NCBI GenBank assembly: GCA_942490925.1
Contig: CALNYX010000017.1
Coordinates: forward strand, 1,240,001 to 1,304,000
Length of the DNA: 64,000 nt
Direction of reading: 5' to 3'
Source: CALNYX01 sp942490925
GTDB lineage: Bacteria > Chlamydiota > Chlamydiia > Chlamydiales > JAAKFR01
Part shown: one piece after another, positions 35,174 through 44,046 of the stretch
Numbering within the stretch: position 1 is the first letter of the stretch
Layout of the letters: each line of letters opens with the position of its first letter
Translations under genes and position numbers: made by a program
The notes under the pieces: generated by a model
Told to the model about the DNA's origin: nothing
Seen by the model: the letters and a program-made list of their open reading frames with translations, nothing else
Database searches by the model: none

Positions 35174-36076
35174 ATGAGCAAATATATTCTCACTATCATA
35201 ACACCCAATTTCAACGACTCCCATTACCTTGTTAAAAGACTAGAGATTTTGTTGCCTACACTACCTCAAAATGTCCAATATTTAATCTGTGATGATGGTT
35301 CTACTGATGATTCTGTTGCTAAAATTTCTAATTTAATTGCTGACTATCCAAATGTACAATTGGTTGAGAATCCCTGCAATAAGGGTGCAGTTCCTACAAT
35401 CAATCGCCTCTTTGAATTAGCTGAAGGCACCTTCATTTATCCCTCATCAGCGAATGATATTATTCTAGATAGTCTATTATCAGAATCTAATTTACAGCTT
35501 CTTCAAACCAGTACTTCAGGAATCATTGTTTTTGATCCTGGCTTTACTTCTGATAAGCACTCAAAAACATATATTGATTTGCTCATACCTGGCTGTCCAA
35601 ATCCTATTCACGTACAAGGAGAAGAGACTGTAAAGCTTTTTAGAAACACACGTTTCTGGATACCTTCCCACAGTGCTTTTTTTAGACGTGAGCTGATCTA
35701 TCGTAACGGAAAGCTTGATCTAGATCTACGCCATTTCTGTGACTGGTACCTCAATCATACGATGGTCTTTGAAACTAAACTTACCTATATCCCTAAACAA
35801 CCAATCGCATTTTTATGCCACCATGATGATGCATACAGTCAAACTGCCTCTTCAGAAGAGCAGCAAGAGTTGATCTTTGAAATGATCAGTAGAACATTTC
35901 AACTACCTCGCACACAGAAGTCAAAAATCATACGGTCTGGTGTCTTCAGTTGCTTCGGGCACCTTCTATTTCCAAAGGTATTAAAACACCCAAAATATTG
36001 GCGATTTACAGCTTATATGGCTATCCGTCGCCACTATTTTCATAAAAAAAATACTACATTTTGTAAAATGAGTTAG
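35174..36076 (+). CDS. Glycosyltransferase family 2
   Basis: A 300-residue GT-A protein. The N-terminal strand is LTIITPNFNDSHYL, the nucleotide-sugar site is CDDGSTDDS, and NPCNKGAVPTINRL follows as usual for family 2. The distal acidic residue is less clear (SSANDIIL in place of DxD). It is cytoplasmic with a basic C-terminal tail. It stands alone between an epimerase gene upstream and an epimerase-tail remnant downstream, so it may have been inserted between duplicated epimerase copies. Confidence 0.87.
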   Translation: MSKYILTIITPNFNDSHYLVKRLEILLPTLPQNVQYLICDDGSTDDSVAKISNLIADYPNVQLVENPCNKGAVPTINRLFELAEGTFIYPSSANDIILDSLLSESNLQLLQTSTSGIIVFDPGFTSDKHSKTYIDLLIPGCPNPIHVQGEETVKLFRNTRFWIPSHSAFFRRELIYRNGKLDLDLRHFCDWYLNHTMVFETKLTYIPKQPIAFLCHHDDAYSQTASSEEQQELIFEMISRTFQLPRTQKSKIIRSGVFSCFGHLLFPKVLKHPKYWRFTAYMAIRRHYFHKKNTTFCKMS

Positions 36077-36389
36077 ATGATTCTGTCGGCTCCATAGATT
36101 ACAAAGAGAGTTAGTTGAAAAACCCCTTTGGAATCAAAAGGCCTTTTTAATCAGAGCACCCATTTTTTTGACTATCAGATCTTTTTGAAAACAACCTAGA
36201 GCCAAATAGCCTCTTCATTCTTGACGAGGCAAAGCCTCAGCTTGCTGCCAGAATAGAAGTAACAGCAAAATTGGCTGCTTCTAAAGGGAAATGTCATGCT
36301 TTTATCTCAGGCTCATTCAACAACGCCATTTCAACCGGAAAAAAATTTAGATGCTCTAATTGAGGGGCTTGTCGAAGCGTATTCCATTA
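36077..36389. other. Intergenic region with hairpin and start of epimerase remnant
   Basis: 313 nt. A weak stem CCTTT/AAAGG followed by CCTTTTT (36125-36147) could end the glycosyltransferase transcript. A GAGGC-AAA-GCCTC hairpin lies at 36226-36238. The epimerase remnant begins at 36329. No full gene is seen. Confidence 0.5.
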
Positions 36390-36415
36390 TCAATTACAAT
36401 CAATTTGCGAATATT
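36329..36415 (+). pseudogene. 3'-terminal remnant of a sugar epimerase gene
   Basis: 29 codons (QPEKNLD, then LVEAYSIINYNQFANI) match the C-terminus of the SDR at 33704-34639 (KPERSLD, LVQAYSIIKYNQFANI). The match stops at both ends and the stop codon is gone (TCA in place of TAA). Many codons differ silently, so this is an old paralogue rather than a recent repeat. Its last 26 nt overlap the 3' end of the convergent glycosyltransferase gene. Confidence 0.7.
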
Positions 36416-37406
36416 TCAGCAGCTCTTTTAGTTTTTGTGTGTAGTAATCTAGGGAATGATAAGCAGCATAGGTTTCTTGCATCTTTTGTAATTTTACTTT
36501 AATTATTTCACTTTCCAATTTTCTATGTAGATGAGAGAAGAAGAGCGGGTCTTCCCAGTTCACAATTAACTCTGATAGATCAAAGCGCTTTAATTCATTC
36601 GCAAGCCAGCTACCTTCTTTAACAAGAGGCATTTTTCCTGCAACGATAGCTTCAACAAAAATACCCGATGTTCCTGATCGATAAACATCTGGAGCATAGG
36701 GCAATAAAATCACACGACTCCTTTCAAGCCAGTGATGATACTCCTCAACAGTGAGGGTTGAGGGAAGTTGATATTGGCAAGCAATACCGGCCTCCTGCGA
36801 TAATGCCATTGCAATAGCTCTTCGATCTTGGATCTTGGCTAATCGCTGAATATCAGCTAGGCCTTTTTCTTGTCGCGGGCGTCCTGGCCACCAACAGATT
36901 ATTTGCTCTTCTGCTTGCCCTCCTTGTATGGTATGAGGAATTGGCAACACGCGTAATTTTTTTTGAAACTCTGAAGCAATCATTTCACTGTCTGTAAGTG
37001 GAATAAAGCGGTTTTTAAAACGCCATTGCAAGAGCCGTATCAAAAACATATGAACCTTACCCTGCAATGGAAGTTGGTGTCGTCCATACCGCATTAGTAG
37101 CCAAAGAGAGTCTTTTTTTTGCATACAGAAAAAAGCGGCTAAAATACAACAAAGAAACTCTTTGGAATTAAAACTTTCTAGGAAAAAAACGCGCGATTCT
37201 TCACACTTTTTGCAAAAAAAATTGCGGAAAGAATACTTTTTTTGTGGGATCCAATTTTCAATAGTAAAAGAGGCTGAGGCTGGAATATAAGCTACGTGTG
37301 GAATTCCAATTTTTGCTAGGCTTTTTTGAACACACTGATGGTATATATAATCGTGCCCAGCAAGATCTTTCAAGTGCGGGATTAAGGAACAAAAAATGAA
37401 CTTCAT
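36390..37406 (-). CDS. Glycosyltransferase, GT-B type
   Basis: A 338-residue protein. The N-terminal domain starts KFIFCSLIPHLKDLAGHD; the C-terminal domain has IICWWPGRPRQEKGLADI and YRSGTSGIFVEAIVAGKMPLV, typical of the nucleotide-sugar-binding half of family 4-like enzymes. It probably extends the island glycan. The start codon lies inside the start of the divergent FkbM gene (11-nt overlap). The last residues (YSQIDCN) are read antisense through the epimerase remnant, so the native C-terminus may have been replaced by a rearrangement. Confidence 0.8.
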   Translation of the reverse strand: MKFIFCSLIPHLKDLAGHDYIYHQCVQKSLAKIGIPHVAYIPASASFTIENWIPQKKYSFRNFFCKKCEESRVFFLESFNSKEFLCCILAAFFCMQKKDSLWLLMRYGRHQLPLQGKVHMFLIRLLQWRFKNRFIPLTDSEMIASEFQKKLRVLPIPHTIQGGQAEEQIICWWPGRPRQEKGLADIQRLAKIQDRRAIAMALSQEAGIACQYQLPSTLTVEEYHHWLERSRVILLPYAPDVYRSGTSGIFVEAIVAGKMPLVKEGSWLANELKRFDLSELIVNWEDPLFFSHLHRKLESEIIKVKLQKMQETYAAYHSLDYYTQKLKELLKYSQIDCN

Positions 37407-38472
37407 TGTAAATCAACTCCGAGAAATACTTTCTCATTTTCCAAAGCGTTATCATACCAAAAAACTCCACTCACTTGCAAAAGATACCACTATTACGATT
37501 ATTGATGTTGGGTCGACTGGGGGGCCAGATCCTAAATGGAGAGCTCTTCAACCAGTCTGCCAGTTTATTACATTTGACCCTGATCCAAGGGCAAAATCTG
37601 GGAAATGGAAAGTCACTAACTATCCTATTGGACTTTGGTCATCAGCATGTAAAAAGAGCTTGAATTTGGCTGAATTTCCACCAGCTTCATCACTTTTTTC
37701 CTACCATAGCAGTAATCTTTCTTCTTTTCTCAATGCTTCGTGCCATCAGATCCTGGATACACAAACTATCCAGCTAGACACTTTGGATCATGTCTTACAA
37801 CAGCAGTTAGATGTACTAAAAATTGATGCTGAAGGAGCTGAATTAGAGATTCTCAAAGGAGTGAAAAAACACCTAATAGAATCCTGTTTTGTAATTGAAG
37901 TAGAAGTCTCTTTTTTAGAGCGACACTGTGGAGCTCCTCTTTTTCATCAAATTAATGAGTTTCTTCGGGAATATAACTTTGATTTGATTCATCTCCAAAG
38001 AGAACACTGGATACGAAAAAATGGACTTTGCCGACTCTATTCATCACCTCAATTAATTTGGGGAAATGCTACTTATATTATCTCAAAAGAAGTGCTTTTT
38101 AAGCGGCTGAAGAAATCAGACAACCCCCACCTTGAGTTGAAAAAATGCCTGGCTATTTTATTGACCTACCATTTTCATGATTACGCTCTTGAAATATGCC
38201 ATGATGCACAGAAAAATAATCTGATAACATCTTCTCAAATGAAAATTTTGCAACAACTGATTCAACAAACCTGCCTCTCAAATGGAGGGTATCTAATTAG
38301 ACTTCTTCTGAACATTTTTATTGGTTGTATAGGTGCTGCGATTTGTTTCCCAAATAAAAGCTTTCGTCTTAAATTCTTAGAATACCTACATTCTAGAGTG
38401 CGTGAACTGGGCCAGGCCTTCCTTTTCTTTTCCCGTTCCGGTCCAAACCAATGTGCTATCCATGGCCCTTAA
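37396..38472 (+). CDS. FkbM family SAM-dependent methyltransferase
   Basis: A 358-residue protein. SAM motif I is TIIDVGSTGGPDPKW, FDPDPRAKSG carries the acidic ribose-binding residue, and VLKIDAEGAELEILKGV is the FkbM hallmark. A C-terminal extension after about residue 260 contains a hydrophobic segment (LLLNIFIGCIGAAICF) that may anchor it to the membrane. The start overlaps the divergent glycosyltransferase start by 11 nt within ATGAACTTCAT. No later in-frame ATG lies before motif I, so the overlap looks real. Confidence 0.82.
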   Translation: MNFIVNQLREILSHFPKRYHTKKLHSLAKDTTITIIDVGSTGGPDPKWRALQPVCQFITFDPDPRAKSGKWKVTNYPIGLWSSACKKSLNLAEFPPASSLFSYHSSNLSSFLNASCHQILDTQTIQLDTLDHVLQQQLDVLKIDAEGAELEILKGVKKHLIESCFVIEVEVSFLERHCGAPLFHQINEFLREYNFDLIHLQREHWIRKNGLCRLYSSPQLIWGNATYIISKEVLFKRLKKSDNPHLELKKCLAILLTYHFHDYALEICHDAQKNNLITSSQMKILQQLIQQTCLSNGGYLIRLLLNIFIGCIGAAICFPNKSFRLKFLEYLHSRVRELGQAFLFFSRSGPNQCAIHGP

Positions 38473-38579
38473 ACAAAAATTGTTAGAAGTTAAAAACAAG
38501 TGATTTTTCCAAACTACATGGATTATTATCTCTGGAAATTTCTACCAAAAAAAACTAAAAAAAGGCACCCTCTTAGCTC

Positions 38580-39776
38580 ATGAAATGCAGAGTATGCGAC
38601 CAAACAGACTTAGAACTAGCTATCGACCTACATAATCAACCTTGGGGGAACCATTTTCTCAAACAAGAGGAAGTTGGGAAAGAACCTTTCTATCCACTTC
38701 GTGTTGTCTATTGTCACAAATGTGCAACTGCACAGCTCGATCATACAGTCCGGAAAGAGGTGATGTTTGCTGATCACACCTACCTCTCTGGAGTCACTCG
38801 TTCTCTGAGCGACCACTTCTGGCAACTTGCAAAAGATGTTGATGAGCGCTTTTTCAAAGAGAAAAAACTCAAGTCTGTACTCGATATTGGTTCGAATGAT
38901 GGGACGCAGCTGCTACACTATCAAAGGCTCGGCTATGATGTTCTAGGAGTGGAATCTTCCAAGCGTACAGCTGAAATTGCAAATGGACAAGGCGTCAAAA
39001 CAATGCACGCCTTTTTCAATCTTGATCTCGCAAAAATCATTCCTCTTCGCTTTGATGTGATTAATGCCGCCGGCGTCTTCTTCCATCTCGAAGAACTTCA
39101 CTCTGTCTGCGAGGCAATCAAGTTAGTTTTGAAGGAAGATGGTGTTTTTGTGGTGCAGTTTCTCTACATGAAATCAATCATGGAAAATTGTGCATTTGAC
39201 CAGATCTACCATGAACACCTTCTCTATTACACTCTGAAAACGATTGACTTCTTGCTAAAGCAGCATGGCCTAGAACTCTTTGATGCCGAGCTTTTACCAA
39301 TTCATGGTGGCTCGATGATGGCCTATGCGAGTCATCAGGGAAAAAGAGGTGCCTCAAAACGCCTAGAAAAATTGAAAGCTGAAGAAGAGGCTTCTGGTTG
39401 TAATACACTCGAGGCCTATTTTGATTTGGCTAAGCGAATGGATGTCCTCAGGCAACAAAATCTCTTATACTTGCAGCAAAAAAAGGATGAGGGAAAAACC
39501 ATCTACGGAATGGGAGCTCCTGTAAAAGGAAATACGCTTCTCAACTATTTTGGTATTGGGAAAAACTACCTCGATTGTTTGGTAGAAAAAAATGTTCTTC
39601 GTAAAGGGCTTTACAGTCCTGGACAACACCTACCCATATGCATTGAAGACGAGCTTGAATCACCTCCTGATGTTTATTATGTGCTTGCCTGGAACTTCAA
39701 AAAAGAGATCTTGAAAAACAATCAAAAGTTGATTGATCAAGGCGTTGAATTTTACTTTCCGGTGAATCCAAAATGA
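38580..39776 (+). CDS. NDP-sugar C-methyltransferase (TylC-III/TcaB9-like)
   Basis: A 398-residue three-domain protein. The N-terminal zinc-binding part has CRVCDQ (Cys3, Cys6) and YCHKCATAQLDH. The SAM domain has SVLDIGSNDGTQLLHY and VLGVESS. A C-terminal substrate domain contains YGMGAPVKGNTLLNYFG, typical of C-3 methyltransferases of dTDP-4-keto sugars. It would add a C-methyl branch to a 4-keto sugar nucleotide. Its stop overlaps the following SDR start (ATGA), which suggests consecutive steps: C-methylation, then reduction. Confidence 0.87.
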   Translation: MKCRVCDQTDLELAIDLHNQPWGNHFLKQEEVGKEPFYPLRVVYCHKCATAQLDHTVRKEVMFADHTYLSGVTRSLSDHFWQLAKDVDERFFKEKKLKSVLDIGSNDGTQLLHYQRLGYDVLGVESSKRTAEIANGQGVKTMHAFFNLDLAKIIPLRFDVINAAGVFFHLEELHSVCEAIKLVLKEDGVFVVQFLYMKSIMENCAFDQIYHEHLLYYTLKTIDFLLKQHGLELFDAELLPIHGGSMMAYASHQGKRGASKRLEKLKAEEEASGCNTLEAYFDLAKRMDVLRQQNLLYLQQKKDEGKTIYGMGAPVKGNTLLNYFGIGKNYLDCLVEKNVLRKGLYSPGQHLPICIEDELESPPDVYYVLAWNFKKEILKNNQKLIDQGVEFYFPVNPK

Positions 39777-40717
39777 ACATTCTTGTCACTGGAGCAACCG
39801 GCTTTCTTGGACGTTTTCTCTGCTCCACATTGCGTGAAAGAGGTCATCAAGTCACGGAAGTAGGTTCCAAAAATTGTGACCTCACACAAGAACACTCTCT
39901 TTTTCAATTTGACGAATCATTCGATCAAATTTATCACCTCGCTGCTTGGACGCAAGCCGGGGACTTCTGTCTCCGTCATCCAGGTGAGCAGTGGGTCATT
40001 AATCAACAAATCAATACGCACGTACTCAAATGGTGGCAAAATGCGCAGCCTCAAGCTAAACTCATCGCCATGGGCACAAGCTGTAGCTATGCGCCTGAAG
40101 CAGAGTTAAAAGAGGAAAATTACCTACTTGGAGAACCTATTGAAAGCCTGTTTACCTATGGCATGACAAAGCGGATGCTTTACGTTGGCTTAAAAGCACT
40201 TCATAAGCAGTATGGGCTGCGCTATCTCTACTTAGTTCCTTCAACACTTTATGGACCTGGCTATCATACCGATGGGCGGCAACTTCACTTTATCTTTGAT
40301 CTCATTCGTAAAATTCTACGCGGATATCATGAAAATGAACCCGTTGTATTATGGGGAGATGGGGAGCAAAAACGAGAGCTTGTGCATGTTCAAGACTTCG
40401 TAAATACAATGTTGGATCTTGAAGTAGATGGTGAAATTTTCAATATTGGAGCTGGAGAAGAGTATTCAATCAAACAATTCGCTCAAATGATTTGTCAACA
40501 CGTGGGCTACTCTTATGAAAAGATCCAATTTGACACAAGTAAATACGTCGGAGCCCGATCGAAAGTACTTTCAGTTGAAAAGTTGCATCAATACTGTAAT
40601 TTCAAACCAATTCCTCTTGCTCAGGGCTTGGCTCAGACAGTTGACTGGTTCGCGCAAAATAGGCACATGCTAGAGCCAGATGCGTCCACACATATGTGCG
40701 CAAAAATCCCTGATTAA
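39773..40717 (+). CDS. NAD(P)-dependent sugar epimerase/reductase (GDP-L-fucose synthase-like SDR)
   Basis: A 314-residue extended SDR. It has NILVTGATGFLGR, HLAAWTQAGDF, AMGTSCSYAPEA, YGMTK as the YxxxK pair and PSTLYGPGYH. The layout resembles WcaG/Fcl, which epimerises and reduces a 4-keto-6-deoxy GDP-sugar. After the usual end (GLAQTVDWF) about 20 residues run antisense into the convergent polymerase/ligase gene, a 116-nt tail-to-tail overlap. Confidence 0.84.
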   Translation: MNILVTGATGFLGRFLCSTLRERGHQVTEVGSKNCDLTQEHSLFQFDESFDQIYHLAAWTQAGDFCLRHPGEQWVINQQINTHVLKWWQNAQPQAKLIAMGTSCSYAPEAELKEENYLLGEPIESLFTYGMTKRMLYVGLKALHKQYGLRYLYLVPSTLYGPGYHTDGRQLHFIFDLIRKILRGYHENEPVVLWGDGEQKRELVHVQDFVNTMLDLEVDGEIFNIGAGEEYSIKQFAQMICQHVGYSYEKIQFDTSKYVGARSKVLSVEKLHQYCNFKPIPLAQGLAQTVDWFAQNRHMLEPDASTHMCAKIPD

Positions 40718-41918
40718 TCTGTAAGACAGCAAGCATAATTAGACTAGAAACTAAAAAGCACCAGGTGATGACTTTTTCTCTCTTCAGCGAAGCGCGCGCT
40801 AAATAGAGAAAGCTTCCTAAAAGCATTCCTAAAGAAAGAATACCCCCACTCCCTAAACTCGCCATCATTTCTGTGAAGACATTCGATGCTTCAAAACATT
40901 TGAGTGGATTTGGGGCATTCAAAATCTTCTCTTTTTTCAAGTAATGGGCAAATGCAGGATCTCCCTCAAACCATCTCGCGTATCTATAGGAAGGAAAAGC
41001 TCCATAACCCACTCCTGTCAATGGAAAGCGCATAAAAGTAACCCAGGCACTTTTTACCGATATCCACCTCTCAACAAAAGAGTGGTGATGAATTAAATAA
41101 CTATAAGAGAGAATTTTCATGAGCAGCAAATAGATGTATTTAGAGGAAACGAGCATGAGGGTAATAACAATGGCAGTAGCTCCTCCAAGAAATCGCATCA
41201 CTTTTTTTCTATATGGTTTAAATTCAGATAAAAAGCTCAGCAAAAAAATTGCTATCCCAAAAAAAAGATAGGTTACAAAAGCAGATGTTGAAAATGAAAT
41301 CATAAAAAGAAAATTAATGAAGAGTAAAAGCTTTAATGACATCCGTTTTTTCTCTTGTAAAAAGAGATAGTAAAAATTAACCATCACAATAAAGGGTGTC
41401 ATGTAAAGCGCATAGTACGAAGGTTCATAAGTAAATGCATGAGGGCGCTCTCGCAAATGCGTTTGGAAAAAATGTCCCAATTCTTTGACTGCAAATAGAC
41501 CAACTCCAATAAATGACCAGAAATAGAGCTTCAGCACTTTTTTTACATCAAGCTTGTGCATGATTTGATATGGAAGCCAGAAATAACAAATCATGGTAAG
41601 TCCATACCAACCAAAAAATAGAAAACAGCGCCTCTTGTAACTCGAAAAGAAAAATGAAATAAGCAACGAAGCGGTCAACATTAACAAGGGGATCGTAATT
41701 CTTTTGTCTATGCTAAAGAATTCCCTTCGAAAACGCAGCATCAATGCTACTATCAGAGCAAAAGCAATAAAGTTATTATAACGAAATGTAAATCCCTTCA
41801 ATGTAAGACTCAATACATCGGCATGTAAGGTTAAAAAATAGAGAAAAAGGATCGGATAAAAAAGATCTGTTGGCTTAGAAAACGCAAGAAGACGGGGCTT
41901 TGAGAACGTTAGTAGCAT
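40602..41918 (-). CDS. O-antigen polymerase/ligase family membrane protein (Wzy/WaaL-like)
   Basis: A protein of about 438 residues with roughly ten to twelve membrane segments. It has the long periplasmic loop of the family, with LTGVGYGAFPSYRYARWF and NVFTEMMASLGSGG near the C-terminal side. Wzy polymerises repeat units and WaaL joins glycans to lipid A core; sequence alone does not separate them. The ATG at 41918 is preferred; a GTG at 41930 is possible. It overlaps the upstream gene by 10 nt. The last 15 residues (rich in Glu, Pro, Ser) are antisense to the SDR tail. Confidence 0.85.
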   Translation of the reverse strand: MLLTFSKPRLLAFSKPTDLFYPILFLYFLTLHADVLSLTLKGFTFRYNNFIAFALIVALMLRFRREFFSIDKRITIPLLMLTASLLISFFFSSYKRRCFLFFGWYGLTMICYFWLPYQIMHKLDVKKVLKLYFWSFIGVGLFAVKELGHFFQTHLRERPHAFTYEPSYYALYMTPFIVMVNFYYLFLQEKKRMSLKLLLFINFLFMISFSTSAFVTYLFFGIAIFLLSFLSEFKPYRKKVMRFLGGATAIVITLMLVSSKYIYLLLMKILSYSYLIHHHSFVERWISVKSAWVTFMRFPLTGVGYGAFPSYRYARWFEGDPAFAHYLKKEKILNAPNPLKCFEASNVFTEMMASLGSGGILSLGMLLGSFLYLARASLKREKVITWCFLVSSLIMLAVLQINQGFLRTYVWTHLALACAYFARTSQLSEPSPEQEELV

Positions 41919-42661
41919 CGTTTCAACCACCCTTGCGTCAAATGTGTCACTGGTTCGCGCATAGAGCTTTTATTATATTTTTTATCAGGTAATTCTAACG
42001 CAAACTCAGGATGCTTTTCAAGAAACTCGCGAACTGCCGCAGCAGGATTATCCTCTTTCCAAATCTTTTTCCCACGTGGAACGTCTGACACCTCCCCTTT
42101 AAATCCATCAGCAACCACAAGATAAAATCCTGAAGAAACAATGGGTGCAAATAGCTCGAGTTCCTGGAGGACATGCTCTTTTGAATGATTCGAATCGAGA
42201 ATCACCATCACTGTTTGACCAGGTTGAATATCAATTTGCGCAATTATTTGGGGATTGACCGAGTTCCCCTCAATCAGTTGAAGATAAGGTGATAGGTGAT
42301 GTTCTTCTAGACGTTTTCGATTTTGTGGGCGTAAATCTTTATCGATTCCAATCACTTTACCATGGCCTAAACCATGACAGAGTGTCGCATAAAAAAGAAG
42401 CGAACCGCCCATAGCAATGCCTGTTTCAATGATCACATCAGGAGGATTAGAGACAATCACCTCCTGAAGACGCATCAAATCTTCAGGAAGTTGTAAAACT
42501 GGCACGCCCATCCATGTAAAGGTATAGTGATAGTGGGCATTCCAACCTGTTTTAAGCCATAGTCGGGATAGAATTTGAAAGGCTTCTTCGCTATAGAGGG
42601 AAATTGTTCGCTCTTCTAGACAAAGCTCAGCTTTCTCTTCATCAATATGAAACGGTTTCAT
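41909..42661 (-). CDS. Cephalosporin hydroxylase family protein (CmcI-like, SAM-binding fold)
   Basis: A 250-residue protein. It has VIIETGIAMGGSLLFYA (SAM-binding motif I), VIGIDKDLR and VILDSNHSKEHV, typical of the CmcI/rhamnosyl O-methyltransferase group. Despite the family name, most members are thought to be O-methyltransferases. The ATG at 42661 lies 20 nt before the upstream dehydrogenase stop; an earlier in-frame codon at 42754 would overlap more. It is probably another sugar-modifying methyltransferase of the island. Confidence 0.83.
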   Translation of the reverse strand: MKPFHIDEEKAELCLEERTISLYSEEAFQILSRLWLKTGWNAHYHYTFTWMGVPVLQLPEDLMRLQEVIVSNPPDVIIETGIAMGGSLLFYATLCHGLGHGKVIGIDKDLRPQNRKRLEEHHLSPYLQLIEGNSVNPQIIAQIDIQPGQTVMVILDSNHSKEHVLQELELFAPIVSSGFYLVVADGFKGEVSDVPRGKKIWKEDNPAAAVREFLEKHPEFALELPDKKYNKSSMREPVTHLTQGWLKRCY

Positions 42662-43985
42662 GAAGCAGGGGTGTTTGGCCGATTCCAAAATAGTCGAATC
42701 CGCGTGTTGCCATTTCGTGTGGCGAATACTGATTACGGCCATCAAAAAAGGCACGTCCCTTCATCAACTTAATCACACGTTCAAAGTCAACGAATCTAAA
42801 TTGTTTCCAATCTGTCATCAGAACAGTTGCATCTGCCTGCTGGGCACTGGCATATTCATCCTGGCACCACTCGATTTGTGGAGATTTTGGAAGCAATTGT
42901 TTTGCCCTATCCATAGCAACTGGATCATACAGGGAAAGATAAGCTCCCTGTTCAAGCAACTCTCTGATGAGAACAAGAGAGGGCGCTTCACGCATATCAT
43001 CCGTCCCAGGCTTAAATGCTAGCCCCCAAATGGCAATTCTCTTATCAACAAGCTTCCCAGAAAAATAGTCTCTGACTTTTTCTCCCATTCTCTGCTTTTG
43101 GCGCTGGTTCACTTCCTCAATCGCATCAATCAGATCTGTTTGATAACCCGTCTCTTTTGCAAGAGCCCTGAGAGCTTTCACATCCTTAGGAAAGCACGAG
43201 CCACCATAACCCGTTCCTGCATACAAAAACGCATAACCAATACGCGTATCCGATCCAATTCCCTTGCGCACCTTAGTAATGTCCGCCCCTGTTAATTCAC
43301 AAAGGCCAGCAAGCTCATTCATAAAAGAGATCCGCGAAGCCAGCATTGCATTAGCTGCATACTTAGTCATTTCTGCAGATGGTGGATCCATAATTAAAAT
43401 ACGGTCATGATTGAGATTGAAAGGTGAATAGAGCTCCTGCATCAGCGCAGCAACCCTAGGATTGCTTGTTCCAATCACAATCCGATCAGGTTTCATGAAG
43501 TCGTTGACAGCATCACCCTCTTTCAAAAATTCAGGATTAGATACGACGTCAAATTCAACATCTCGACCAGCCAATGCCTCTTCTATTGCACTTGCAACTT
43601 TTTCCGTGCTGCCTACCGGCACCGTTGACTTATTGACAATGATCTTATACTCATCCATATGCTCAGCTAACTGGGCAGATGCTTGCATCACATAGCGAAG
43701 ATCAGCTGAGCCATCTTCATCAGAGGGCGTGGGAACAGCTAAAAAGCAGATCAATCCAAAGCTAACAGCCTCTTTGTAATTAGTTGTAAAGCTTAGACGT
43801 TCTGATTTGACATTTCTTTTGACGATCTCCTCAAGCCCTGGTTCGTAAATGGGAATGACGCCTTGTTTGAGCTGGTTAATCTTTTCAGGATCAATATCCA
43901 AACAAATGACATGATGCCCCATCTCGGCAAAGCAAGCTCCTGTAACGAGCCCGACATAACCTGTACCAATCACTGCAATTTTCAT
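42642..43985 (-). CDS. ugd: UDP-glucose 6-dehydrogenase
   Basis: A 447-residue dehydrogenase. The NAD motif GTGYVGLVTGACFAEMG opens the protein, and GTGYGGSCFPKD carries the catalytic Cys. AFKPGTDDMREAPS lies in the C-terminal UDP-binding domain. It oxidises UDP-glucose to UDP-glucuronate with two NAD. I start it at ATG 43985 (MKIAVIG). The two genes on the divergent side use UDP-glucuronate, so the three form one pathway. A promoter-like site lies 8 nt upstream of the start. Confidence 0.95.
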   Translation of the reverse strand: MKIAVIGTGYVGLVTGACFAEMGHHVICLDIDPEKINQLKQGVIPIYEPGLEEIVKRNVKSERLSFTTNYKEAVSFGLICFLAVPTPSDEDGSADLRYVMQASAQLAEHMDEYKIIVNKSTVPVGSTEKVASAIEEALAGRDVEFDVVSNPEFLKEGDAVNDFMKPDRIVIGTSNPRVAALMQELYSPFNLNHDRILIMDPPSAEMTKYAANAMLASRISFMNELAGLCELTGADITKVRKGIGSDTRIGYAFLYAGTGYGGSCFPKDVKALRALAKETGYQTDLIDAIEEVNQRQKQRMGEKVRDYFSGKLVDKRIAIWGLAFKPGTDDMREAPSLVLIRELLEQGAYLSLYDPVAMDRAKQLLPKSPQIEWCQDEYASAQQADATVLMTDWKQFRFVDFERVIKLMKGRAFFDGRNQYSPHEMATRGFDYFGIGQTPLLHETVSY

Positions 43986-43993
43986 AGAGGAGG

Positions 43994-44022
43994 AAGATAC
44001 CAAGAAATGCGTGACAACTCAA
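43994..44022 (-). promoter_or_regulatory. Putative promoter of ugd, divergent to the UDP-xylose synthase promoter
   Basis: On the minus strand TTGAGT (44022-44017), a 17-nt spacer and TATCTT (43999-43994) end 8 nt before the ATG at 43985. Its -35 box directly abuts that of the plus-strand promoter. Confidence 0.42.
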
Positions 44023-44039
44023 GGGAAATTCCCTATGCT
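44011..44039 (+). promoter_or_regulatory. Putative promoter of UDP-xylose synthase gene
   Basis: GTGACA (44011-44016), a 17-nt spacer and TATGCT (44034-44039) end 7 nt before the ATG at 44047. The upstream stretch AAGAAATGCGTGACAACTCAA is nearly identical to that before 35174. Confidence 0.5.
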
Positions 44040-44046
44040 CCTAGCC

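Noticed and set aside
36296..36502. 68-codon plus-strand frame as an independent gene
   Set aside because: Only its middle matches the epimerase tail; the rest is antisense to the glycosyltransferase gene. Treated as a remnant.
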